This document shows, piece by piece, positions 15,732 to 24,419 of a DNA stretch of 47,896 nucleotides. The notes below the pieces were generated by a model. It was not told where the DNA came from and did not search any database. It saw only the letters and a program-made list of their open reading frames with translations. Location: assembly GCA_020629455.1 (NCBI GenBank), contig JAHDDH010000004.1, positions 1-47,896 on the forward strand. Direction: 5' to 3'. Within the stretch, counting starts at the first letter, position 1. Each line of letters starts with the position of its first letter. The position numbers were made by a program, and so were the translations under genes. This DNA comes from Cytophagales bacterium. GTDB taxonomy: Bacteria; Bacteroidota; Bacteroidia; Cytophagales; Amoebophilaceae.

Positions 15732-16586
15732 ATGAAAAATATACTTACACTTTTGCTTGGAGTATCAATATTTTTCTTTGTTATGAATTGTAATAACAAA
15801 CAAAATATAGATAATAAAAAAGATCATATTCACTCAACTCTTCACCAAACACTGAATATTGAAATACATATCAATAAAAAAGATTATGAAAGAATAGGAT
15901 TAAAAAAAATTTATGGCAAAAATGCTGACTGTATATATAACGAATTTAGATTTTGTATTAATTTAGATAATCTAGATGAATATGAAGAAATGGGATACAG
16001 TATAGAATCATTAAAAATATATAATGTCTTTAATGATTTATCTTCTTTTGCGTGTATGAATAATATATACTACCTTAAATCACCAGATAACTATATTTAT
16101 GACCCCAGCAAAAAATGTAAAAGAGATCCAAAAAATAATAAGATAATGTTCCCACATGAAATGGATAGCATGATCTTTTATTATGATAATGAATATTTAA
16201 TCAAAAAATACATTAATACAGAAAAAAATAAAACAAAACAACGTAAAATTTGGACACTGGGTATCAACCCAAGTTTTTTACAACAAATATCAATGTCTGG
16301 AGCAACAGGCTATAAAATAGTTTTACAATTTAAAGTTGAATTAACACTGAAGAATAAAAAAAACTCTAAAATATCTGTATCAACTATTTCTCAACCTATA
16401 CCTATAGAAAGTAAAAAAATGAGCATAGACGACCGTGAAAATAAAAATGAAAATATAGAACAAAAAATTTTCTATCAAAAAAAATTAGATGATCAAAAAG
16501 CACATGGTGTATTGACTAATGAAATGGAAAACTATTTTTCATCTGATGAACCTAAAATAAATGATAAGATCATACTGTTTACCTAA
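15732..16586 (+). CDS. putative lipoprotein, unknown function (paralogue of previous gene)
   Basis: Not recognised. A 284-residue product with signal peptide and lipobox VMNC (Cys20; the -1 Asn is unusual but Bacteroidota lipoboxes are loose). It shares with the upstream protein the order of a beta-strand block ending in Tyr-Glu-x-x-GYSIESLKI, a middle Asn/Lys-rich region and a KIWTL block before a strand-rich end. The C-terminal 60 residues, charged and Lys/Glu/Asp-rich, have no counterpart in the upstream gene. A strong bidirectional hairpin follows 25 bases after the stop. Confidence 0.72.
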   Translation: MKNILTLLLGVSIFFFVMNCNNKQNIDNKKDHIHSTLHQTLNIEIHINKKDYERIGLKKIYGKNADCIYNEFRFCINLDNLDEYEEMGYSIESLKIYNVFNDLSSFACMNNIYYLKSPDNYIYDPSKKCKRDPKNNKIMFPHEMDSMIFYYDNEYLIKKYINTEKNKTKQRKIWTLGINPSFLQQISMSGATGYKIVLQFKVELTLKNKKNSKISVSTISQPIPIESKKMSIDDRENKNENIEQKIFYQKKLDDQKAHGVLTNEMENYFSSDEPKINDKIILFT

Positions 16587-16604
16587 TATCCTCCTCCAAA
16601 GCAG

Positions 16605-17417
16605 CTAAAAACAAGAGCAATAGACTATTCGTCTAGCTCTTGTGTCTTTTAATATCACCGATACATAACGCACCGTATGCAATGTCAAACGTGAAAATAA
16701 ATAAACGTCCTTCCATGCATACCCTATTTCTCTATTCATCTCTTTTTTTATATTATAATTTTTTCTTCCACTAAAATACTCCTCTACCACCATATCAATA
16801 CCATCAATAAGTATATGATGAGGGTATATATCTTGTATCATTTTTTTTATAATCGTATAATGCGTACAGCCCAAAATCAAAACATCAAAATTTTGTAAAA
16901 ATAAATATTTAAACTGATCGATGATCAAAGTATAATCATACTTTCCTTCCTCTATCATAGAAGCCAATTGGGGCATAGCATAAGCTTTTATGGATATAGA
17001 CTGCTTTTCATCTATTAATAATTGGCCTAATTTATTTTTTTGTATCGTCACAGTAGTGCCTATCATGCCTATCTTTTGATGAAAATATTTTTTTTTTAAT
17101 CGTTGTGCTAAAGGAGTAATCATATCCAAAAGCAGGATATGATGCTGTTGACAATACTGATCAATTGCTTCATCAATCATAGAGCTTGCTGTAAAACATG
17201 CAATAATGATCGTATGACATTTTTTTTGTATGTGTAAAAAAGTAATAATTTTTTTCAACCGCTGATAAATCATTGGTAGTGTTTGATTCCCATAAGGTAC
17301 ATAAGCTGTATCTCCAAAATATACCACAGGCAGTGTAGGACATTTTTTTTTTAAGGCATGCACTATCATAAGCCCTCCCATACCACTATCAAAAACACCT
17401 ACAGGATGATTATTCAT
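16605..17417 (-). CDS. murI: glutamate racemase
   Basis: A 270-residue cytoplasmic enzyme that makes D-glutamate for peptidoglycan. It begins PVGVFDSGMGGL, carries VVYFGDTAYVPYGNQ, and has the two catalytic cysteines: Cys74 in IIACFTASS and Cys184 in LGCTHYT. The first motif is normally ACNTAS or ACNSAS; here the Asn after the catalytic Cys is Phe75, a change next to the substrate site that could lower or alter activity. The C-terminal end lies within a terminator hairpin. Its start overlaps the serS stop by four bases (ATGA), so it is coupled to serS. Confidence 0.92.
   Translation of the reverse strand: MNNHPVGVFDSGMGGLMIVHALKKKCPTLPVVYFGDTAYVPYGNQTLPMIYQRLKKIITFLHIQKKCHTIIIACFTASSMIDEAIDQYCQQHHILLLDMITPLAQRLKKKYFHQKIGMIGTTVTIQKNKLGQLLIDEKQSISIKAYAMPQLASMIEEGKYDYTLIIDQFKYLFLQNFDVLILGCTHYTIIKKMIQDIYPHHILIDGIDMVVEEYFSGRKNYNIKKEMNREIGYAWKDVYLFSRLTLHTVRYVSVILKDTRARRIVYCSCF
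16611..16643. terminator. bidirectional terminator between convergent genes
   Basis: ACAAGAGC at 16611-16618 pairs with GCTCTTGT at 16636-16643, with an inner stem TAGAC/GTCTA and a five-base loop. T-rich sequence follows on both strands. It separates the lipoprotein pair (plus) from murI (minus) and overlaps the last codons of murI. Confidence 0.75.
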
Positions 17418-18709
17418 ACCCTAAAAACAGTACTTTCACGCAAATGGTAAGCATAAGGCAATAATACAGACGGTATTTGAATCCCCTGTGCTGTTTGATA
17501 TGTTTCTAATAAAGATGCCATCACCCTGGGTAAGGCTAAAGCACTACCATTGAGCGTATGCACCCAATGTTTTCTTTGCTGCTCATCTTCTTCATACTTC
17601 AACTGTAAACGATGAGCTTGGTAAGTATCAAAATGACTCACAGAACTGACTTCTAACCATTTTTTTTGCCCTGGAGCATACACTTCAAAATCATATGTAC
17701 AATAAGCTGTAAACCCAAGATCACCACTGCACAATAATACCTTACGATAGGTGAGTTGTAGCTTTTCTAATAATTGCTGTACATAAGCAATCATTTTTTT
17801 GAATGCCTGAAAAGATTGTTGTGGTGTATGTATTTCTACAATTTCTACCTTGTCGAACTGATGCAACCGGTTCAAACCCCGTACATTACTTCCCCAAGAA
17901 CCCGCCTCTCTTCTAAAACAAGGTGTATAAGCTACATGTTTAATAGGTAAATCTTTTTCTGATAATATCCTCTTTTGATAAAGATTAGTCAAAGGGACTT
18001 CTGCTGTAGGAATTAAATAAAAAGGATGGTCTTGAATTTTATACATCTGCCCTTCTTTATCAGGCAATTGTCCAGTATTAAATGCCGTGGCATGATTTAC
18101 TAAAAGTGGTAGCATTATTTCTTGATAGCCATTTTTAATAGCCTCTGTAAGAAAAAACTGAATGAGTGCCCTCTGCAGTTGAGCTCCTTCATTTTTATAA
18201 ACTGGAAACCCAGTGCCTGTGATTTTCGTTCCTATGGAAAAATCAATTAGGTCATATTTTTGAGCAATATCCCAGTGAGGCACTACAACTTTAGGCAAAG
18301 AATGTATAAAAAATCGTTCATGAACAATGGTATTATCTTGGCTATACTTGCCTATCGGCACTGTAGTGCAAAAAACATTGGGTAATTGAACTAAAATATC
18401 TTGTATCCCTTGAGCATACCCTTGGATTTGTTGCTTTTCTTTTTGTTGTTGTTTTTTTAGACAACTAATTTCTTTTTTTAAACTATCAATTTTTTGTGCT
18501 GCTGTTTTAATTTTCATCCATTGAGCAATAGTTTTAGCATGCTCTTTGAGTTGATGATTAATTTTTTCAAGCTGATCCTGCTGTTGTTTTTTTGTCTGTA
18601 CAATGTTCAAAAGCCGATGGACTAACGTCTCTGCATGGCAGACACCTCTTTGCTGTAATTGTTGAATGACTTTGTCTGGATCTTGTTGTATCTGTGATAA
18701 AGTGAGCAT
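17414..18709 (-). CDS. serS: seryl-tRNA synthetase
   Basis: A 431-residue class II synthetase that charges tRNA-Ser. The N-terminal antiparallel coiled-coil arm that contacts the tRNA variable arm is at about 25-110, rich in Lys and Gln. The catalytic part has motif 2 (CFRREAGSWG), the TAEVPLTN serine-binding block, and motif 3 (NGSALALPRVMASLLE). Full length. It overlaps murI by four bases downstream, and its first 88 bases are also the last 88 bases of the aroK reading frame. Confidence 0.96.
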   Translation of the reverse strand: MLTLSQIQQDPDKVIQQLQQRGVCHAETLVHRLLNIVQTKKQQQDQLEKINHQLKEHAKTIAQWMKIKTAAQKIDSLKKEISCLKKQQQKEKQQIQGYAQGIQDILVQLPNVFCTTVPIGKYSQDNTIVHERFFIHSLPKVVVPHWDIAQKYDLIDFSIGTKITGTGFPVYKNEGAQLQRALIQFFLTEAIKNGYQEIMLPLLVNHATAFNTGQLPDKEGQMYKIQDHPFYLIPTAEVPLTNLYQKRILSEKDLPIKHVAYTPCFRREAGSWGSNVRGLNRLHQFDKVEIVEIHTPQQSFQAFKKMIAYVQQLLEKLQLTYRKVLLCSGDLGFTAYCTYDFEVYAPGQKKWLEVSSVSHFDTYQAHRLQLKYEEDEQQRKHWVHTLNGSALALPRVMASLLETYQTAQGIQIPSVLLPYAYHLRESTVFRV

Positions 18710-19182
18710 ATGGATTGAAAATTAAACGTAAAATGTGCTTGTGCGTATTTTTTGATGCGTTTTTGGAACAATTGATATAAAACAAAATCGACACGATCTG
18801 TATTGCCTAAAAGTGGCCTATGCAAAAGCTGTTGTTTAGTCAATCGTTTTACTAAGTGAATAAGGGGAGTATGTAAAAAAATAGTAACCCCTCGCTGGTT
18901 CATTAAATGAAGATTGTCATAGAAGTAAGGCGTTCCTCCTCCTACAGCCATGATGAAATAAGGATATTGATCAATAATTTTTTGTAGTGTTTGATGCTCT
19001 ATCTTTCTAAAAAAAAACTCTCCCTTTTGATCAAAAATCTGTTGGACTGTAGCCTTATATCTTTGTATAATTATATCATCCAAATCAAACCATGGGCTAC
19101 GATAATGTGAGGCCAAAAATTTCCCCAGGGTTGTTTTGCCTGTAGCAGGCATCCCTATCAAAAAAATTTTACGAATGTCCAT
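18622..19182 (-). CDS. aroK: shikimate kinase
   Basis: A 186-residue NMP-kinase-fold protein that fits shikimate kinase: Walker A GMPATGKT at residues 10-17, FDLDDII, FFRKIEHQTL, the shikimate-binding AVGGGTP, and HRPLLG lid region. It would phosphorylate shikimate in aromatic amino acid synthesis. The family core ends at about residue 157, almost exactly at the serS start; the last 29 residues are read from the serS 5' region in another frame, as expected if the original stop was lost. No other shikimate-pathway gene is in the window. The start is the ATG at 19182; a TTG lies at 19194. Confidence 0.88.
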   Translation of the reverse strand: MDIRKIFLIGMPATGKTTLGKFLASHYRSPWFDLDDIIIQRYKATVQQIFDQKGEFFFRKIEHQTLQKIIDQYPYFIMAVGGGTPYFYDNLHLMNQRGVTIFLHTPLIHLVKRLTKQQLLHRPLLGNTDRVDFVLYQLFQKRIKKYAQAHFTFNFQSICSLYHRYNKIQTKSFNNYSKEVSAMQRR

Positions 19183-19246
19183 TGTTTGCAACAATACAAA
19201 GCTTTAACATCTCTTTATACATAAAAATGTTCATATGCTATCCTCC

Positions 19247-20974
19247 TCACACGCTTTGCTGTATATCTTTAATATTAATTTGAATATGTTTATCGCCTAA
19301 AAAAGCATTTTTTTCTAAAGTGTAGGCTACACGCAGTGGCTGATCAAAATTAATGCTCGCTGCTTGACATGCCAGGTCAAAACCAATACCCTCTACAAGG
19401 TATCCCTTTTCTTTGAGATAAAAATGTATTTTCAAATGTTTTTCTTTGATAATATGCCATGATAAAGCCATTACATGGTCAGTAGCCAATACAGGACGCA
19501 TATTATCAGGGCCAAATGGAGCCATTTTTTCTATATAATCATATAATTCATGATTAAGCTGTTGCATTACTACTATCAAGTCAATAGCTAATGTGGGGAC
19601 TAAGGGTTGTGATTTCATATTTTTTTGAGCAACAGCCTCAAATTTTTCAATAAAATCTTGTGCATTGCTTGCAGGCATTGTCAAACCTGCTGCATAAGCA
19701 TGCCCACCATATTGTGCTAAAAGTGCTTCACAAGAAACGATGGCCTGGTAAATATCAAAACCGGGAATAGAACGTGCAGAACCGGTCATTTGATCATTGA
19801 CAGTAGTGAAAACAATGGTCGGTTTAGAATATTTTTCTGTACAACGTGCTGCAACTATACCCAAAATTCCTTTTGGCCATGTTTTACCAATCAATACATG
19901 GGTATGAACCTCTTCTTGTTGATATTCTTGATGTTTAATCATCTCCAAAGCCTCTTTAGTTACTTGGGTATCTAACTTTTTTCTTTCAGAATTTAATTTT
20001 TGCAGTGCTTTGGCTTTTAACATGGCCTGGGTATCATTTTGTGTGATTAATAACTCAACAGCCATCTGGGCATGTGCAATACGCCCTGGCGCATTCAAAC
20101 GAGGAGCTAGTTGAAATACAATTTGAGATACTGTGATCGGAGATCGAATACCTGCTATAGAAGCCAACGCTTCCAAGCCAACACTGCTTGGTTTTTGAGA
20201 AAGCTTTTGCAGACCAAAATAAGCCATTATTCTATTTTCATCGATCATTGGCACAATATCAGCAGCAATGCTAATAGCAACTAAGTCTAAATACTGTTCA
20301 AGTACTTTAGAAACAGTTTTTTGCTTTTGACAAAAAGCCTGTAAAAGTTTAAAAGCAACACCACAGCCAGACAGCCCCTTGAAAGGATATAAACACTGAG
20401 GTTGTTTAGGATTTACAATGGCATATGCAGCGGGTAATATATCACCTGCATTGTGATGATCTGTTACAATCACATCTATGGCATGTGTTTGTGCAAAAGC
20501 AATCGTATCTACTGCACGAATACCACAATCAAAGCTGATGATAAGATCAATCTTGTGGGCTTTTGCCCATAAAACCCCTTTCTGAGAAATTCCATAACCT
20601 TCTACATTTCTATCAGGAATATAGTACCTCAAAGAAAGATGAGGATATACCTTTTTAAAAAATTGATAAACTAAAGCAATACTCGTAACTCCGTCTACAT
20701 CATAATCTCCATAGCATAAAATATTTTGTTTTTGATTGATGGCTTGTATAATTCTTTGAACAGCTTTTGTCATATCCTTCATTAAAAAAGGATCATGTAA
20801 ATGTGCTAAAGAAGGCTTAAAATATTGTTTTACTTTTTTAGGGGTATTAATTTTTTTTTGTAATAAAAGAGTCGATACTATAGCAGGAAGATTAAACTTC
20901 TGCGTTAAATTATGGATACTGCACGCATGGGGCAGTGGTTTTATATGCCACTTTTTTTTTTGTGTGTAAGACAT
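19247..20974 (-). CDS. recJ: single-stranded-DNA-specific exonuclease RecJ
   Basis: A 575-residue 5'-3' single-strand exonuclease of the DHH family, used in recombination and base-excision or mismatch repair. The DHH-family phosphoesterase motifs are clear: CYGDYDVDGVTS near residue 88, IISFDCGI, and VTDHHNAG, with the linker and DHHA1 domain block YGGHAYAAGLTM near 415 and a C-terminal OB-like region. Full length. The start is the ATG at 20974 (MSYTQKKK); the frame is open to a GTG at 20998. It ends close to aroK and starts 50 bases from the tyrS stop. Confidence 0.95.
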   Translation of the reverse strand: MSYTQKKKWHIKPLPHACSIHNLTQKFNLPAIVSTLLLQKKINTPKKVKQYFKPSLAHLHDPFLMKDMTKAVQRIIQAINQKQNILCYGDYDVDGVTSIALVYQFFKKVYPHLSLRYYIPDRNVEGYGISQKGVLWAKAHKIDLIISFDCGIRAVDTIAFAQTHAIDVIVTDHHNAGDILPAAYAIVNPKQPQCLYPFKGLSGCGVAFKLLQAFCQKQKTVSKVLEQYLDLVAISIAADIVPMIDENRIMAYFGLQKLSQKPSSVGLEALASIAGIRSPITVSQIVFQLAPRLNAPGRIAHAQMAVELLITQNDTQAMLKAKALQKLNSERKKLDTQVTKEALEMIKHQEYQQEEVHTHVLIGKTWPKGILGIVAARCTEKYSKPTIVFTTVNDQMTGSARSIPGFDIYQAIVSCEALLAQYGGHAYAAGLTMPASNAQDFIEKFEAVAQKNMKSQPLVPTLAIDLIVVMQQLNHELYDYIEKMAPFGPDNMRPVLATDHVMALSWHIIKEKHLKIHFYLKEKGYLVEGIGFDLACQAASINFDQPLRVAYTLEKNAFLGDKHIQINIKDIQQSV

Positions 20975-21029
20975 TTTGGAATATGCAAAATTTAACACGG
21001 AGATCCTGACAAAAGTTGTATAGTCGTTA

Positions 21030-22325
21030 TCAGGATTTTACAATCAAAAAATAATGTTTTTTCTTACCTTTTTGTATCAAAAGATATTGACCTTGTATCA
21101 GCTGCTGATGCCATGATATAGTGCAGTCATTGGTAGTAATTTTTTGTTTGTTGATGTATAGACCACCATCTTTCATCAAACGTAGCACTTCACTTTTTGA
21201 AGTAAATATTTGATGATTTGTAGTCATTGTCAAAAGTGTGGCAATATTTGAATTGCATATAAGCTGATTGTGAGTGATGGCTACATGTGGAATGGTTTGT
21301 ACGATAGCTTGCATACGGGCAGGTGCAATGGTGTTGAGTACTTTACAGACGGCTTTTCCAAACAATACATCAGAAATTTTTACAGCTGTGTTATATTCTT
21401 CTGGATCATGGTATATCATATCCATGATGGTTTTTGCAATCACTTTTTGTAATACTCTCAGCGTTGGATTTGCTTGATGCTCTTTTATCAATATCTGAAT
21501 AGACTCTTGGCTAAGCAGTGTAAATATTTTTATATATCGTATCGCCTCTTGGTCTTGGATGTTAAGCAAAAATTGATACATCTGGTAAGGAGAAGTTCTT
21601 ATAGGATCTAACCATACAGCTCCTTTTTCTGTTTTTCCAAACTTACTACCATCGGTCTTGGTTACCAAAGGTGTAGTGAGGGCAAAAGAAGTACTTTTAT
21701 TTTTTTTACGTATGTATTCCACCCCTGTTGTCAAGTTACCCCATTGATCTGATCCTCCCATTTGTAACTTGACGTGATGATTTTTGTACAAATGATAAAA
21801 ATCATAAGCTTGTAGCAATGTATAAGAAAATTCTGTATAAGAAATTCCTGCTGAAAGCCTATTTTGAATGGTTTCTTTATGCAATAAATAACTGATGCCT
21901 ATGTATTTCCCTACTTGACGCAAAAAGTCTAAATAATTAAAACCTTTAAACCAGTCAAGGTTGTTAAACATTTTAGCTCCGATTTGAGGATGGTCAAAAT
22001 CTAAAAATTTTCGAAGTTGTTCTGTAATATTTTCTATATTTTCTTGAACTTTTTCTTCTGATAATAATATTCTTTCTTGATTTTTTCCAGAAGGATCGCC
22101 AATACGAGCAGTAGCACCTCCGATTAATACCACAGGCCTATGACCTGCTGCTTGAAAATGCTTCAACAACATAATAGCTGCTAAATTACCCAAATGTAAT
22201 GAAGGCGCTGTAGGGTCAAACCCTATGTAGCCCTGTGTGATGGTTTGGTTGAGATAATTTTGCAAACCGGGCGTATGATCTTGTATCATGCCTCTCCAGG
22301 TAAGGCTTTTGATAAAATCTTGCAT
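21030..22325 (-). CDS. tyrS: tyrosyl-tRNA synthetase
   Basis: A 431-residue class I synthetase. The HIGH-type motif is HLGN at residues 44-47 in PSLHLGNLAA, the tyrosine-binding block YTLLQAYDFYHLY follows, then QMGGSDQWGN and the KMSKS-type loop KFGKTEKG. The C-terminal S4 RNA-binding domain is at about 365-430 (SKSEVLRLMKDGGLYINK). Full length. It starts 11 bases after the 3' end of tRNA-Val on the same strand, so both may come from one transcript. Confidence 0.96.
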   Translation of the reverse strand: MQDFIKSLTWRGMIQDHTPGLQNYLNQTITQGYIGFDPTAPSLHLGNLAAIMLLKHFQAAGHRPVVLIGGATARIGDPSGKNQERILLSEEKVQENIENITEQLRKFLDFDHPQIGAKMFNNLDWFKGFNYLDFLRQVGKYIGISYLLHKETIQNRLSAGISYTEFSYTLLQAYDFYHLYKNHHVKLQMGGSDQWGNLTTGVEYIRKKNKSTSFALTTPLVTKTDGSKFGKTEKGAVWLDPIRTSPYQMYQFLLNIQDQEAIRYIKIFTLLSQESIQILIKEHQANPTLRVLQKVIAKTIMDMIYHDPEEYNTAVKISDVLFGKAVCKVLNTIAPARMQAIVQTIPHVAITHNQLICNSNIATLLTMTTNHQIFTSKSEVLRLMKDGGLYINKQKITTNDCTISWHQQLIQGQYLLIQKGKKKHYFLIVKS

Positions 22326-22335
22326 GATAGATTAG

Positions 22336-22410
22336 TAGACGATACTGGGTTCGAACCAGCGACCTCTCCGATGTCAACGGAACGCTCTAAACCAACTGAG
22401 CTAATCGTCT
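22336..22410 (-). tRNA. tRNA-Val (GAC)
   Basis: The minus strand folds with a perfect acceptor stem (AGACGAT with ATCGTCT), anticodon stem TTCCG/CGGAG, and loop TTGACAT giving anticodon GAC. The T arm is CTGG-TTCGAAC-CCAG. CCA is not encoded. Confidence 0.96.
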
Positions 22411-22437
22411 ATAAATATTTTAGATAAGGTGTTATAA

Positions 22438-22752
22438 TTATATTTTTTCTTGTAACATAATTTTTTCTTCTTTAATCTCTTCCAAAGCTACAAGGTGAGG
22501 CTTCCGCTTGTTTTCGTTGTGTATAGAAAAAGATATTTGATTAATGTCTTCATAAATTTCATGTAGATCATTTTTGTCTGTTCTTGCCATAAAGTCTTGT
22601 AGTTCTTCATCCATTGCATGTTTGTTGGTTGTTGCAATCTGCTTTGCCCTTTGACTAATGATATAGATACTTTTATAAATATTATCGGTTTTTTCTTGTA
22701 AAGAAGAAAGGTCTTGTGTCTCTATATAAATACTAGCTATTTTTTTTTTCAT
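22438..22752 (-). CDS. rpoZ: RNA polymerase omega subunit (RpoZ-like)
   Basis: A 104-residue protein that fits the Bacteroidota form of the omega subunit, which helps assembly of beta' in RNA polymerase. The diagnostic block is TDNIYKSIYIISQRAKQI near residues 22-39, followed by an acidic helical part and KPHLVALEEI. Its position right after bamD, with a 20-base overlap, matches the conserved bamD-rpoZ order of Bacteroidota, where coaBC normally follows; coaBC is absent here and tRNA-Val comes next. Confidence 0.8.
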   Translation of the reverse strand: MKKKIASIYIETQDLSSLQEKTDNIYKSIYIISQRAKQIATTNKHAMDEELQDFMARTDKNDLHEIYEDINQISFSIHNENKRKPHLVALEEIKEEKIMLQEKI

Positions 22753-23770
22753 AAGAATTAGTTTTTTTAATAATGTCTGTGATTTTTTGTATCAACTTTA
22801 GCTCCTTTACACCTTTTTTTATATTTGGATTATTTTTTTTTTCTAAAAAAATTTCAATGAGTTGTTTGCGTTCACAGTCATGTAAAAAAACATGTAAAAA
22901 GGATGCCGATGAAGAAGAAATAATATTTTTAACAGATTTTTTTTTGCTGAGATCATAAAAAATATCAAACATATAGTATATGAGTAAATACTGCCTTTGC
23001 TGATCAGGAAATAAAGTCTGGTAACGTGTATAATAATATGTTAAATCCTTAAGCAACGCAGAATATTGGTTGACATTTTTATTTTTCTTGATTTGCTGAT
23101 AAGTTTTTTTGTATAGAAAAAATAACATTTTTTCTTGTAAGTCACTTTGTGGGTATTGATATGAAAATTGCTTGTATAATTTTTGAGCGATGGTATGCTC
23201 TCCCTTCTTTTTGTAGAAAACAACTGTTTTCATATTTTTTTTTTCTTTTTTTCTTTCAAGCAGTCGTATTTTTTGTGCTACATCTGTCTGAAACTTACCT
23301 GTTCTGTATTTTTTTAAATAGTGTTTAAAAATATGCAATGCATGTTGTGTATCTGCTTGGTCTAACTCAACGTGTAAAGATAAATAATAGTGACATAGCC
23401 CTTGATAATACAATGCTTCTGTCATTTTTGTATGCTTAGGATAAGTATTGATAAATTTTTTCAAATGACAAATCGCTTCTTTGTATTTTTTACAATGCAA
23501 AAGACATAAACCAATATAAAAATCAATGGCCTGCATTGATACATCCATATGACACACCGGCAATAGTGACTCCAACGTAAGAAAAGCAGACCAGTATTTT
23601 TTTTTTTTTAACTGTTCTATAGCTGCATGATATTGCCTAACATGATCGGCTTTTGTTTTGTTCCCTATTACACTACAAGAAGAAACAGAAACAATGACGA
23701 GAGTCATAACTGCTATTTTTTTTATACGAAAAAAGGGCAAAAAAGAAAATAATAAAATAGAACGATTCAT
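22733..23770 (-). CDS. bamD: outer membrane assembly lipoprotein BamD
   Basis: A 345-residue lipoprotein of the BAM complex that inserts beta-barrels into the outer membrane. The signal sequence ends in SVSSC, then come tetratricopeptide-like repeats across about 40-230: AIDFYIGLCLLHCKKYKEA, TEALYYQGLCHYYLS, and a later repeat with AQKLYKQFSYQYPQSD. The start is the ATG at 23770; a TTG at 23788 is possible. The C-terminal part is Lys-rich and divergent. It fits with the outer-membrane barrel proteins encoded at 7197-9296 and 43636-44286. Confidence 0.88.
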   Translation of the reverse strand: MNRSILLFSFLPFFRIKKIAVMTLVIVSVSSCSVIGNKTKADHVRQYHAAIEQLKKKKYWSAFLTLESLLPVCHMDVSMQAIDFYIGLCLLHCKKYKEAICHLKKFINTYPKHTKMTEALYYQGLCHYYLSLHVELDQADTQHALHIFKHYLKKYRTGKFQTDVAQKIRLLERKKEKKNMKTVVFYKKKGEHTIAQKLYKQFSYQYPQSDLQEKMLFFLYKKTYQQIKKNKNVNQYSALLKDLTYYYTRYQTLFPDQQRQYLLIYYMFDIFYDLSKKKSVKNIISSSSASFLHVFLHDCERKQLIEIFLEKKNNPNIKKGVKELKLIQKITDIIKKTNSYEKKNS

Positions 23771-23898
23771 GACAAAAAAATAGGTCAAAGGATACTGAAT
23801 TGTTTAAAGTATGATAAAAAATCAGTTGAATGAGTCAGTATTTGCAAATGAACGAAAATATTTTTTTATTAAAAATGATTTTCATAATTTTGTCAAAT

Positions 23899-23972
23899 TC
23901 CTCCTTAGCTCAGCTGGTTAGAGCATCTGACTGTTAATCAGAGGGTCGTTGGTTCGAGTCCAACAGGAGGAG
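23899..23972 (+). tRNA. tRNA-Asn (GTT)
   Basis: A perfect acceptor stem (TCCTCCT with AGGAGGA), anticodon stem TCTGA/TCAGA with loop CTGTTAA, anticodon GTT, and T arm TTGG-TTCGAGT-CCAA. CCA is not encoded. Confidence 0.97.
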
Positions 23973-24106
23973 CAAAACAATACCTTCCTATAAAGTTAAA
24001 CTTTAAAAAATATTCTAAAATATTCAAAATATTTTATGATACTTTGTAATAAAACATTGAACTGTTTTTAAAAATAATAATTTAAATTCTGTGGTATTTT
24101 TTGAAG

Positions 24107-24191
24107 TACCTGAGGTCGGAATCGAACCGACAAGATATTGCTATCATTGGTTTTTGAGACCAACGCGTTTACCAAATTTCGCCACTCAGGT
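24107..24191 (-). tRNA. tRNA-Leu (CAA)
   Basis: A class II tRNA with a perfect acceptor stem (ACCTGAG with CTCAGGT), anticodon stem TTGGT/ACCAA, loop CTCAAAA giving CAA, and a long variable arm (TGATAGCAATATCT). CCA is not encoded. Confidence 0.95.
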
Positions 24192-24419
24192 TTATAGCTT
24201 TGCTTTAATTTTATTGAGAGGACACAAATATAGTATTTTAATTACATATAATTTTTTTCAGAGACCACCGATCAAATATTTAAAAACTAAAGACATTCAA
24301 AAAAATATCATCTAAAAATGAGTCAACTCCTTAAAAATGCTGGCAATCTAAAAACACTTAAAATCTAATATCATCTATATTTCAATCATCTAAATATCTC
24401 ATCACACTAAATTTTTGCT

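Noticed and set aside
24091-24315. Short open frames over tRNA genes (also near 22245-22427 and 33689-33979)
   Set aside because: They are tRNA sequence read as protein; the product looks like the well-known tRNA artefact (VGIEPTRYC).
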